Positions 43,407 to 51,998 of a DNA stretch of 56,281 bases are shown here, piece by piece (position 1 is the stretch's first letter; each line of letters starts with the position of its first letter). Position numbers and translations under genes: made by a program. This stretch comes from an uncultured Prochlorococcus sp. (GTDB lineage Bacteria; Cyanobacteriota; Cyanobacteriia; PCC-6307; Cyanobiaceae), in the NCBI GenBank assembly GCA_902535185.1, contig CACAST010000003.1, positions 1 through 56,281 on the forward strand, given 5' to 3'. The notes beneath the pieces were generated by a model, which saw only the letters and a list, made by a program, of their open reading frames with translations, ran no database searches and was not told the origin of the DNA.

Positions 43407-43745
43407 TCAAGCTGCATTTTGTTCATTAAATTTATTATTAGATAAATCATTATCAACATCTTTTATCTCTTTTGCAGAGGCATCTGCCATACTTCTTGCG
43501 TCTAAACATAAAACTTTTCTTAATTTCGCGAAGTTAGCTGCGTGAGATTTTCTCCCATCTTTTTGTGCATAATACTCAGACTGCTGAAGAATATGGTGAA
43601 GATGAGTTAGCAAATATGGACTAATTACAGCTGATACCAAAACGTCACTATTTTCATTTTCGTGAGAATCAGAATTGACTAATCTTTTTTTTGGTTTATC
43701 AATTATCGACCTTTTAGGAGAATCAATTTTTCTTGAATTTTTCAT
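43407..43745 (-). CDS. Conserved hypothetical protein, 112 aa
   Basis: Unrecognised. A basic N-terminal tail (KNSRKIDSPKRSIIDKPKKR) leads to a helical, His-rich region (YLLTHLHHILQQSEYYAQKDG) and an acidic C-terminus. I use the ATG at 43745; an in-frame TTG lies at 43760. It is divergent from the ribbon-helix-helix gene, and the two share a region with a perfect inverted repeat. Confidence 0.6.
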   Translation of the reverse strand: MKNSRKIDSPKRSIIDKPKKRLVNSDSHENENSDVLVSAVISPYLLTHLHHILQQSEYYAQKDGRKSHAANFAKLRKVLCLDARSMADASAKEIKDVDNDLSNNKFNEQNAA

Positions 43746-43795
43746 GGGACAATAAAACAATTAATTGATACGGACATAAATTTCCTTACTAATAA

Positions 43796-43832
43796 TATAC
43801 ACAAAGATAGTATCCTTGACTAACTGTGTATA
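43796..43832. promoter_or_regulatory. Inverted repeat between divergent genes (operator candidate)
   Basis: TATACACA (43796-43803) and TGTGTATA (43825-43832) form a perfect 8-base inverted repeat. Inside it, TAGTAT (43808-43813) is inverted against ATACTA (from 43830), and ACTAATA occurs directly just outside both ends. It overlaps the probable promoters of the two divergent genes. A likely target for the ribbon-helix-helix protein at 43863. Confidence 0.5.
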
Positions 43833-43862
43833 CTAATAAGTAACAGTTATCAACTTTGACTC

Positions 43863-44165
43863 ATGGCTACCCGCCAAAACTCAACTAATGGGAAGCCTAA
43901 ATCCCCCAGAATTCAAGTAGTTCTTCCAGAATTAATATGTGAGCAATTAACTATTTTAGCCGATAATGAATCTAGGACGGTAAGTAATATGGCAAAAGTG
44001 TTAATACAAGAGGGTATAAAAAAATATTTCGAAAAAGAAAGTAAATCACCTATTTCAGAAAATAATTTAAATACTGATAAATTTAGAGATGAACTTGAAA
44101 AACAAAGCGTCAGAAGATTAAAAAGAGCTCCTCAAAGAATTAGATACATTAAAAAATCTGATTAA
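43863..44165 (+). CDS. Ribbon-helix-helix DNA-binding protein, 100 aa
   Basis: Residues 17-60 follow the CopG/Arc fold: strand RIQVVLPE, helix A ICEQLTILADNES, TVSNMAKVLIQEGIKKYF as helix B. The rest is charged and basic at the C-terminus (RRLKRAPQRIRYIKK). Likely a transcription regulator in cyanobacteria; autoregulation is suggested by the inverted repeat upstream. Confidence 0.75.
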   Translation: MATRQNSTNGKPKSPRIQVVLPELICEQLTILADNESRTVSNMAKVLIQEGIKKYFEKESKSPISENNLNTDKFRDELEKQSVRRLKRAPQRIRYIKKSD

Positions 44166-44171
44166 AAATAT

Positions 44172-44876
44172 TTAATTTTGAGGCAATTTCTGTAAATCTA
44201 CAGTTTTACCCATCACTACCAAAATATTTCCTCTTTCCAAAATATATTTTGCTGGAGGATTAACTGTTAACTCTTCAGCAGGTCCAGCAGCAAGAACATT
44301 TACTAAATAATTTTTCCTCAAATTTAAATCTCTTAAAGATCTTCCAATAAATTCCTCTGGAACTGTTATTTCATCTATACCAGTTTGATTATCTAGTTCC
44401 AATCTTTCGATTAGGTTTGGTCTTACTAGTTCTAAACCTAATCTTTCTCCTTGCATCCTAGATGGGAAAACAACTTTATCTGCACCTACTCTTTTTAACA
44501 TTTTTTCGTGCAAGTCACTGGTAGCTCTCGCTATCACTCTTTTTACTTTGCTCCCTTCACTATCCTTAGCAATAAGAGTTGTAGTTATACTTGCTTCAAT
44601 AGGTTCACTAATACCTACCACAACAGTGTTCATTTCAAGAATTCCCGATTCCTTCATAGACTCTTCATCAGTACAATCTACAACTCTCGCTTCTATCGAA
44701 GGTTCTAATTGCCTTAAATCATCAATAGCTTTTTCCGAATAATCTGCAGCTAAGACATCAGCACCATTACTAATAAGTTCTCTGCAAACTGCGGTTCCAA
44801 ATCTTCCAACGCCGACAACTGCAAAAGTGAGTGCTTCATTTTCTCTCTTTTGAGACCACTGCCACCAATCAGCCAT
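44172..44876 (-). CDS. ktrA: Potassium uptake regulatory subunit KtrA (TrkA family)
   Basis: Cytosolic regulatory ring subunit of a Ktr channel, 234 residues. An RCK-N Rossmann domain (VVGVGRFGTAVCREL near 20-34, with Asp45 of the beta-2 end) is followed by an RCK-C domain (after about 145). Lies directly downstream of ktrB. Confidence 0.9.
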   Translation of the reverse strand: MADWWQWSQKRENEALTFAVVGVGRFGTAVCRELISNGADVLAADYSEKAIDDLRQLEPSIEARVVDCTDEESMKESGILEMNTVVVGISEPIEASITTTLIAKDSEGSKVKRVIARATSDLHEKMLKRVGADKVVFPSRMQGERLGLELVRPNLIERLELDNQTGIDEITVPEEFIGRSLRDLNLRKNYLVNVLAAGPAEELTVNPPAKYILERGNILVVMGKTVDLQKLPQN

Positions 44877-44894
44877 AATAAAACTCAGTCAATT

Positions 44895-46298
44895 CTAAAC
44901 ATATAAATCAGCCCTAGGATAGCCAATTCTCTTTTGTCTATCTATTCTACTCTTATACAGAGCCTGCCAAAGTGCACTTAAAAGCAAAAGGATCCCAAGT
45001 CTGCCCACAAACATACCCACAATAAGAATAAATTGACCAAAATGATTTAATTTTGCGGTTAAACCAATATCAAAACCAACTGTTGCGAATGCAGATATGC
45101 AAGTGAACAGAATTTCTAGGAAAGTGAATGATTCTTTTTTAACAAAAGTATTAGTTGTACTAAGCAACATTGCCATTAAAAGAACGAAAAGCAAAGATCC
45201 AACTGTTATTCCAACTGCCTTTAGAATAACTTTATCTGAAATTAATCTATTGCTAATAATTACATCTTTCTGACCTCTTAAAGTTGATCTAGTTGCAGCC
45301 ATTAAAGCAATAAATGTAGTTGTTTTTATGCCTCCACCAGTTCCTCCTGTACTTGCTCCAATAAACATAAGCGTCATTAATAATAAAAGGCCCGTATCTG
45401 AGACAGAGTTCAAAGAAATCGGAAAATTTGTAAAGCCTGCAGTTCTTGCACTAACTGTTTCGAAGATAGATGATATTAACCGTTCAAATAAATTTAAATC
45501 ATTAAAAAATTGACTATTTAGCAATGATTCAGTAATAAAGAATCCTAATGATCCAAACAGTATTAGAGACAAACTTGTCCTAATAACTAGTCTGGAATGA
45601 AGGCTTAATTTCTTATAAGAAAGATTATTCTTATGACTCCAAATATCATCAATAACCCGCCAGCCCAATCCACCCATAACAATGAGAAAAACAAAAACAC
45701 TATTCACCAAATAATTTGTTCTATAGTCTTGAAGACTATTTGACATTAACGAAAATCCTGCATTGTTATATGCAGAAATGCTGTGAAAAATAGAGGACCA
45801 TAGTCTTTCCCAATTATTTTGAATATCTACAAAACCAAAAGAATATAAGACAATTGCGCCAAAGGATATGATACTAATCGCAGTAATAGCAATGCTTTGA
45901 AAAGTTCGACCAATTCCTCCAACTCCAAATTCATCTAAAGTTTTTCCTTTGTCTAATCTAGTTCTTAGCTTTGTCCCCTTTACAACAAACCCTTGTAAAA
46001 ATGTTGTAATGGCCATTAATCCTAAACCACCTGATAAAAGCATAAAAGCTAAGAAAACTTGGCCAAAGAAATTTAAATCAACACCAATATCTATTATGGT
46101 TAAGCCAGTAACAGTTATTGCAGAAGTAGATGTAAAAAATGCTTCCCACAAACCAACCTTAGAAGATGAACATAATGGAGAGCTCAAAATTAAAGTTCCA
46201 AGGCAAATAATAAACAAGCCTGTAACAATAGTAAATTGAGGTACAGATAGCTTTTTGTAAGCATCTTTTAACTTATAAACCTTACTTGTGAATTTCAC
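44895..46298 (-). CDS. ktrB: Potassium uptake transporter KtrB (TrkH family)
   Basis: Membrane subunit, 467 residues with the four pore repeats of TrkH/KtrB proteins. Selectivity-filter segments with a central Gly are visible, for example SAITVTGLTIID, SAYNNAGFSLM, SARTAGFTNFP and SAFATVGFDIGL, and the GGTGGG loop (TGGTGGGIKTTT) is typical. The start is GTG. ktrA follows after 18 bases, and the SLC13-type transporter precedes it by 4 bases. Confidence 0.92.
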   Translation of the reverse strand: MKFTSKVYKLKDAYKKLSVPQFTIVTGLFIICLGTLILSSPLCSSSKVGLWEAFFTSTSAITVTGLTIIDIGVDLNFFGQVFLAFMLLSGGLGLMAITTFLQGFVVKGTKLRTRLDKGKTLDEFGVGGIGRTFQSIAITAISIISFGAIVLYSFGFVDIQNNWERLWSSIFHSISAYNNAGFSLMSNSLQDYRTNYLVNSVFVFLIVMGGLGWRVIDDIWSHKNNLSYKKLSLHSRLVIRTSLSLILFGSLGFFITESLLNSQFFNDLNLFERLISSIFETVSARTAGFTNFPISLNSVSDTGLLLLMTLMFIGASTGGTGGGIKTTTFIALMAATRSTLRGQKDVIISNRLISDKVILKAVGITVGSLLFVLLMAMLLSTTNTFVKKESFTFLEILFTCISAFATVGFDIGLTAKLNHFGQFILIVGMFVGRLGILLLLSALWQALYKSRIDRQKRIGYPRADLYV

Positions 46299-46302
46299 GA
46301 TA

Positions 46303-48111
46303 TTACCCGTAATTTAAAATTATCAATGCTGGCACAACAAATGACATTATAAGTGTTAATCCAGCTCCGTATTTTGCGATATCAAAAAATCTATATCTTC
46401 CAGGACCATAAACCATTAAATTTGTTTGATAACCCATTGGAGTCAAGAAAGATTGACTTGCACCAAATAAAACAAGCATAATTAAAGCGCTTGGTGAAAT
46501 TTCTAAAACATTTGAGAATTCAAGAGCAACAGGCAAAATCAGAGCAACCGAAGCAGCATTACTTATAAATTGCGTAAGAATGACTGTAGATACAAAAATT
46601 ACGACAAGTGCAAAATAAAGAGGCATTCCGTTAAGGGCAAAGTTTAGATTAACTGCAATTACATCTGCTAATCCAGTTATCTGCATAGCTACACTAAAAC
46701 ACGATAAAGATCCCAGCAATAAAATGACGTCTAACCTAATTGATTTTTGTATCTCTGCAGGTCTTAAACATCCACAAGCAACCATTGCAATCACTGCCAA
46801 AAGAACTGAACCTACTAATGGAATATTAGAAACCGAAGGCAAAACCACCATTCCTATTGCAATTGCAATCGATATAGGTTTTTTTATCAAAAAAGGTAAG
46901 TCATCTTCGAATTGATCTAAAATAAGTAAATCGTTACTAGCTTGCAAACCTCTTATTGAATCTAGCGGTGCTTGCAATAATAAAACATCTCCAGCCCTTA
47001 AAACAGCTTGGCCTAATCTCTCCTGAACAGTTTGTTGACCTCTTCTTAATGCTAAAACTGTTGCATTATGACGCTGCCTAAATCTTAATTCTCTCAAACT
47101 TGCACCAGCTAAAGTTGAACCAGCTGGTAACAAGGCTTCAAAAGTCTTAGTACCTTCATCATCTGAAAAAACATTAGCCCCATCGAAAGATGTTTTATTT
47201 TCTCCTAACACAATAGTATGTTCTTGTTGCAGCCTAAATAAGTCTGCCCTTGTAACTCGGATTATTAATCTATCATCCGGTTCAATCTTTCTATCAGCCA
47301 AAGGAGGAAGAATAACTTTTCCATTTCGTTGCAATTCCAGTACATCAACGTCAAATCGTCTTTGCAATCTACTATTTCTCACAGATTGTCCAACTAATTC
47401 TGAAGTAGAGGGGATAGTAACTTCGGTAAAATATATATTCATATCACCATTTTTAATAAACTCTTTATCTCTCCCTCTATCTGGCAGAAGCATCTCAGAA
47501 AATAGAATCATATAGGTTGTACCTATAAGCCACACAGGAATTCCTATTGAAGTCAAACTAAATAATTCCAAACCTCCATAACCTAATTGTTGACTAATAT
47601 CGCTTACAAGAAGATTTACTGAGCTACCTAATAATGTCAGAGTTCCCCCGAGTAAAGTAGCAAATGAAAGAGGTAATAAAACTTTTGATGGTGATATATT
47701 TCTTCGCTCGCACCAACTTTCAATTAAAGGTAACAAAGATGCTACTACTGGAGTATTAGGTACAATTCCAGATATTGGAGCAATTAAAAAAGCTATTAAA
47801 GAAATTAATTTCCTTGGAGTTCGAATACTTTCAGAAGAAATCAATTCTCTTACTCTGTCTAAGGCACCACTTTTAAATAATGCTGAGGAAACTGCAAATA
47901 AACCCATAAGGGTAATTAAAGAAGGACTTCCAAATCCAGCTAAAGCTTTTTCAGGAGAAAGAACCCCAGTAGATATAAATATTCCTACACATAACAAACC
48001 AGTCAATTCTGGTGCAATAGTATTTCTAATAAACAAAATTATTGACATTATTAAAACAACTACCGTTATAAACGCATCAAAATTATTAGTAACTACTGCA
48101 ATTAAATTCAT
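46303..48111 (-). CDS. SLC13-family transporter with TrkA-C domains
   Basis: 602-residue membrane transporter of the DASS/ArsB-like family with 10 or more helices. Two soluble TrkA-C domains (about 230-400, ISQ-type segments such as LVGQSVRNSRLQRRFDVDVLELQRNG) are inserted in the middle. Family members carry sulfate, phosphate or dicarboxylates. Sulfate is plausible in cyanobacteria but not shown. It is the first gene of the Ktr cluster (SLC13, ktrB, ktrA), with a gap of 4 bases to ktrB. Confidence 0.85.
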   Translation of the reverse strand: MNLIAVVTNNFDAFITVVVLIMSIILFIRNTIAPELTGLLCVGIFISTGVLSPEKALAGFGSPSLITLMGLFAVSSALFKSGALDRVRELISSESIRTPRKLISLIAFLIAPISGIVPNTPVVASLLPLIESWCERRNISPSKVLLPLSFATLLGGTLTLLGSSVNLLVSDISQQLGYGGLELFSLTSIGIPVWLIGTTYMILFSEMLLPDRGRDKEFIKNGDMNIYFTEVTIPSTSELVGQSVRNSRLQRRFDVDVLELQRNGKVILPPLADRKIEPDDRLIIRVTRADLFRLQQEHTIVLGENKTSFDGANVFSDDEGTKTFEALLPAGSTLAGASLRELRFRQRHNATVLALRRGQQTVQERLGQAVLRAGDVLLLQAPLDSIRGLQASNDLLILDQFEDDLPFLIKKPISIAIAIGMVVLPSVSNIPLVGSVLLAVIAMVACGCLRPAEIQKSIRLDVILLLGSLSCFSVAMQITGLADVIAVNLNFALNGMPLYFALVVIFVSTVILTQFISNAASVALILPVALEFSNVLEISPSALIMLVLFGASQSFLTPMGYQTNLMVYGPGRYRFFDIAKYGAGLTLIMSFVVPALIILNYG

Positions 48112-48160
48112 ACAAAACTTATTTAACTCAATATACTAAAAAACGATATTTCAAAAAAGT

Positions 48161-49354
48161 TTAATTCGAATAATCTTTTTTAAGAAATCTTTTAAAAATA
48201 GATTTTTTTTGGAATATCCATGAAGATGCAGATTTTAAGCTTTCTGTAACATCAGGCAACTTGGAAGCGTATATAAGTCTTCTTGCCTCAAAAGCCAATT
48301 TCCCAGATAAAGTAACCCCAAGCCCGGAAATTGAAGCTTCACCTATTCCTAAGCTAATCATTTCACCATTGTCTTGAAATTCAAAGGGTAAAGGATCTTT
48401 TCCTTGAATTAAAAGTTCTAAATTATTAGCAAGATGATTTCCTTGCTGCATAGCGACCTGAGCAGTTATGGGTAAATCCTCCATACCTTCAATAACTGAA
48501 ATATCACCAATAGCAAAACAGTTTTTATGGTTTTTTATTTGCAAATTATGATTAACTAAAATTCGTCCAAATTTTTTTATAATTTGATCAGTTTCTAAGT
48601 AAGACAAATTAGGTTTAACACCTGCTGTCCAAATAACAATATCTTTATCCAAGGAAGTTATTCCAACCTCACTAGAAATACTAATCTTAGTTTCTGAGAC
48701 TTCTTTAACTGTAGAATTCAAAAGAACATTGATTTTTCTTTTTTCTAATGCCTTCTCTGCTTGTTCTCTATTAAAAATTTTGTTTTTATTGAGGATTTCA
48801 TTTGATTTTTCTATTACATTAATTTCAAATTGTTCTGTAAATATATCTTTAATTTTGCATGCCAACTCGATGCCAGAAGGACCACCTCCAACGATAAATA
48901 ACTTTTTATGCAACGCAGTATCTTGTGATTTTTTTAAAAAAGAATTTAATTTATTTAAATCGTAAACATCATTAAAAAAATAACAATTTTCATCTACACC
49001 TTTTATAAAAAAACTATTTGGAATAGATCCTGTACAGATAACAAGATACTGATAACTTAATTTTAATTCGTCACTAAATTCAAGAATATTTTCTTTGAAG
49101 GAAATCTTGGTTAAACAATTATTTAAAAAAGTTATACCCGCATCAGAAAAAATATTTGCAAATTTTGGGGAAGCTTCCCAACTTCTTATTTCTTTGCTTA
49201 AAACTTCGTACATTAAAGGTTTAAATATGAAGTTAGTTTCAGAATCAACCACAAGAATCGGTAAAGAAGGATTAAGATTCTTTAAATTCAAAGCAAATGT
49301 CATCCCTGCAAAACCTGCTCCAACTATTACTATTGGTTTTTGTATTGATTTCAT
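48161..49354 (-). CDS. Type II NADH dehydrogenase (NDH-2)
   Basis: Single-subunit, membrane-associated flavoprotein that passes electrons from NAD(P)H to quinone, 397 residues. The FAD site is at about 9-15 (VGAGFAGMT), and a second dinucleotide site (VGGGPSGIELA) lies near 151. The FAD-binding motif CFAIGDIS is near 291. Several ndb genes exist in cyanobacteria, so the exact paralogue is left open. Confidence 0.85.
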   Translation of the reverse strand: MKSIQKPIVIVGAGFAGMTFALNLKNLNPSLPILVVDSETNFIFKPLMYEVLSKEIRSWEASPKFANIFSDAGITFLNNCLTKISFKENILEFSDELKLSYQYLVICTGSIPNSFFIKGVDENCYFFNDVYDLNKLNSFLKKSQDTALHKKLFIVGGGPSGIELACKIKDIFTEQFEINVIEKSNEILNKNKIFNREQAEKALEKRKINVLLNSTVKEVSETKISISSEVGITSLDKDIVIWTAGVKPNLSYLETDQIIKKFGRILVNHNLQIKNHKNCFAIGDISVIEGMEDLPITAQVAMQQGNHLANNLELLIQGKDPLPFEFQDNGEMISLGIGEASISGLGVTLSGKLAFEARRLIYASKLPDVTESLKSASSWIFQKKSIFKRFLKKDYSN

Positions 49355-49449
49355 TAGATAAATATTGTTAAGCGTAAATGTATTATTAAACTATACGAAT
49401 AATTTTTAAATTGAGCGAAATAAAATTAAACTCATAATCAAACAGAAGA

Positions 49450-50172
49450 ATGATTGAAAAAATCCACAAAGATATTCAAACTAACTTGAGGAAATATAAT
49501 CAAGAGCTTTTAGATATGAATCCTCAAGGAATGCTTACATGGGGTTATGAAAAGTTTGATAATCAATTTGCTATTACCACAAGTTTTGGTATTCAATCAT
49601 CAGTACTTCTAGATATGGTCAGTAAATTATCTCTACAAAAAAAAATCAAAATATTTTGGATAGATACAGGTTACCTTCCTCCAGAAACATACCAATACGC
49701 TGAAAAGCTTATTGATAATCTATCCTTAGAGGTTGAAGTTCTGCAAAGTGAATTATCTCCAGCAAGAATGGAGGCCAAATACGGAAAACTTTGGGAAACA
49801 AATAAAGTGAGTGATTTAGATAAGTATCATGAATTAAGAAAGATAAAACCTTTAGAAAATGGTCTAGAAAAATATAATATTTACTGCTGGGCAAGCGGTG
49901 TTAGAGCAGGCCAAACAGAAAATAGAAACAAAATGAAATTCATAGACGTAATTCGTCAAAGACTCTCTTTAAGACCTCTATTAAATTGGAAAAATAAAGA
50001 TATTTTTTATTACATGGAAGAGAATAATTTACCTGCCCATCCACTTTTTATCAAAGGTTATTCTTCTGTAGGAGATTGGCATTCAAGCAGTCCGGATGGT
50101 ATTGAAACAAAGGGCAGAGATACAAGATTTGGAGGGATTAAACAAGAATGTGGAATACACACTAATAATTAA
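49450..50172 (+). CDS. cysH: PAPS reductase (phosphoadenylyl-sulfate reductase)
   Basis: Reduces PAPS to sulfite with thioredoxin. The 240-residue protein has an ATP-binding-like fold with TTSFGIQSSVLLD (the PP-loop near 40) and ends in the catalytic Cys of ECGIH. The Cys-Cys motif of APS reductases, which carry an iron-sulfur cluster, is replaced by KYHELRKIKPL, so PAPS is the likely substrate. Confidence 0.9.
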   Translation: MIEKIHKDIQTNLRKYNQELLDMNPQGMLTWGYEKFDNQFAITTSFGIQSSVLLDMVSKLSLQKKIKIFWIDTGYLPPETYQYAEKLIDNLSLEVEVLQSELSPARMEAKYGKLWETNKVSDLDKYHELRKIKPLENGLEKYNIYCWASGVRAGQTENRNKMKFIDVIRQRLSLRPLLNWKNKDIFYYMEENNLPAHPLFIKGYSSVGDWHSSSPDGIETKGRDTRFGGIKQECGIHTNN

Positions 50173-50187
50173 ATTGATCATAGAACA

Positions 50188-50883
50188 ATGGTCTCAGATA
50201 TAAATTTTTTATTAGTAGGTAATAGTAGGCTTCATTGGGCAAAATATTCTAAAAATCAATCTAAATTCTTCCATACCAAAAAAGATCAAAAAGTTCCCGA
50301 AAATATAGATCTTGATCAATTAATTTGGGCTTCTGCAGGAAAACTTCCAAATTTTTTGCTGAAAAAAGAAAATGAAATAAAAACTCAAGATATCCAATTA
50401 TCAAATCTTCCTGATTATTTTGGAGTTGATAGAGCTCTTGCCTGTATTGCCGCTTTAAAAATTATTGAAAACCCTTTCAAAAAAGATTTGCTAATTGCAG
50501 ATTTTGGAACAATATTATCAATAACAAAATTGAATTCAAATGGATCAATTATTGGCGGTCAACTTCTTCCAGGTTTTCTAACACAATTAAAATCAATGGA
50601 ACAAAATACAAAAAATCTTAAAGTTCCCAAAAAATACGATATTCCGCTCAAAGATTTTTTAATGAATACAGAAGAAGCAATCTTAAAAGGAGTAATGAAC
50701 TCTCTTACTGGAGTGATTAATAGTTTATTTAATATCGAAAAGGATATTTTAATAATCTGTGGAGGAGACTCTCAATTATTTACAAAATCTCTAAAGATTC
50801 AGAAGGAAAATATTATCAATGCACCTAATTTAGTCATGGAAGGGATGATAATTCACAACCTTTCCGTAAAAAAATTAGCTTAA
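50188..50883 (+). CDS. coaX: Type III pantothenate kinase
   Basis: First enzyme of coenzyme A synthesis. 231 residues of the ASKHA fold: LLVGNSRLHWAKY at the start, GVDRALACIAALKI and LIADFGTILSITKL with the metal/ATP Asp, and LIICGGDSQLFTKSL at the end. The start of this type is shorter than the usual 250-260, as is common in picocyanobacteria. Its end overlaps bcp by 9 bases (convergent). Confidence 0.82.
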   Translation: MVSDINFLLVGNSRLHWAKYSKNQSKFFHTKKDQKVPENIDLDQLIWASAGKLPNFLLKKENEIKTQDIQLSNLPDYFGVDRALACIAALKIIENPFKKDLLIADFGTILSITKLNSNGSIIGGQLLPGFLTQLKSMEQNTKNLKVPKKYDIPLKDFLMNTEEAILKGVMNSLTGVINSLFNIEKDILIICGGDSQLFTKSLKIQKENIINAPNLVMEGMIIHNLSVKKLA

Positions 50884-51342
50884 CCCAAGGTCTGCGATTA
50901 TATGATCAGCCATTATTGCCGCTTTTACCTTTAAATAAATTTTTTCGATGTTACCACCAGTGTCGATCAAAAAAGTATTTCTCATCATTCCCATATATTC
51001 TTTTCCCATAAATTTCTTAAGTCCATAGCTATCGTAAGCAGTAGAAACTTTAAAAGGTTCAGGATCAGTTAAAAGAATAAAAGGTAAATTAAATTTTTCT
51101 ATAAACTTCTGATGAGAGGAGGCATTATCTTTACTAATACCAAGCACAACAATGTTATTTTTTTGGAGTAAATCCCAATTCTCCTTAAAATTACAAGCTT
51201 CTTTAGTACACCCTGGAGTATTATCTTTTGGATAAAAATATAGTATTATTCTTTTACCTTTAAAATCACTAAGAGAAACTTCTTTCTCGAAAGCATCTTT
51301 TAATTTAAATTCTGGTGCTTTGTCGCCAACCTTAAGAGCCAT
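50875..51342 (-). CDS. bcp: Peroxiredoxin, bacterioferritin comigratory protein type
   Basis: Thiol peroxidase, 155 residues from the ATG at 51342. The peroxidatic Cys is in the segment FYPKDNTPGCTKEACNF with a second Cys five residues on, as in Bcp/PrxQ proteins. The alternative start further upstream adds residues not seen in the family. Its start shares a base with the divergent PPTase start. Confidence 0.92.
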   Translation of the reverse strand: MALKVGDKAPEFKLKDAFEKEVSLSDFKGKRIILYFYPKDNTPGCTKEACNFKENWDLLQKNNIVVLGISKDNASSHQKFIEKFNLPFILLTDPEPFKVSTAYDSYGLKKFMGKEYMGMMRNTFLIDTGGNIEKIYLKVKAAIMADHIIADLGLS

Positions 51343-51998
51343 TGAAATTATTAAATGATTATGAATATAAAATACCAAAAATTTGGTTTTATGAGATTAA
51401 AGGTGTGCAAGATGTAGCAACATTAGAAGAAATCAAAACTGCAAAAACTCTCACAAGTTCAAGATCCAAGGTTTTTTTAGAAACAAGAGCTTATTTACGA
51501 CAATCACTTTCAACACTTTTTGATTTAGATCCTCTAGAAATTCCTATTAATGCTCAACCTGGAGAACCTCCAACTTTACCCTCTGGCATGGGAAATATAA
51601 GTTTAAGTCATTGTAAAGATGCTATCACTATAGTCTGGCATAAAAGCAAAATTGGGATTGATATTGAGAGAACAGATAGAGATTTTAACCATATAAAATT
51701 TGCAGAAAAATACTTTTCTCATACCAATAAATCAAACCATAATAATTATTTGACAAAAAATGTGATACTAAATCAATGGTGTGCTGTTGAAGCGGCTATA
51801 AAATGGGATCACGGAAAATTAGCTCAAGACATCAACCATTGGCAATTTTTTGAAAAGCCAAAAGAGTTAATTCATAATAAGAAAAACATACATTTAAATT
51901 ATTCACAGATTAATTTCCATAATTGGACTATTACTTTAGCTTACGAAGAAAAAAATTCTTTAAATCCTGAGATTATTTGTTGTTCTAAGAATTTTTAG
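51342..51998 (+). CDS. 4'-phosphopantetheinyl transferase (Sfp/HetI family)
   Basis: Activates carrier proteins by transfer of phosphopantetheine from CoA. 218 residues with PGEPPTLP, ISLSHCKDA and GIDIER (Asp107 and Glu109 as Mg ligands). The WxxKEA motif reads WCAVEA (146-151): the Glu150 is kept, but the usual Lys is Val149. The start is ambiguous. No ATG is available in frame near the beginning; TTG at 51342 fits best and overlaps the divergent bcp start by one base. Confidence 0.78.
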   Translation: MKLLNDYEYKIPKIWFYEIKGVQDVATLEEIKTAKTLTSSRSKVFLETRAYLRQSLSTLFDLDPLEIPINAQPGEPPTLPSGMGNISLSHCKDAITIVWHKSKIGIDIERTDRDFNHIKFAEKYFSHTNKSNHNNYLTKNVILNQWCAVEAAIKWDHGKLAQDINHWQFFEKPKELIHNKKNIHLNYSQINFHNWTITLAYEEKNSLNPEIICCSKNF

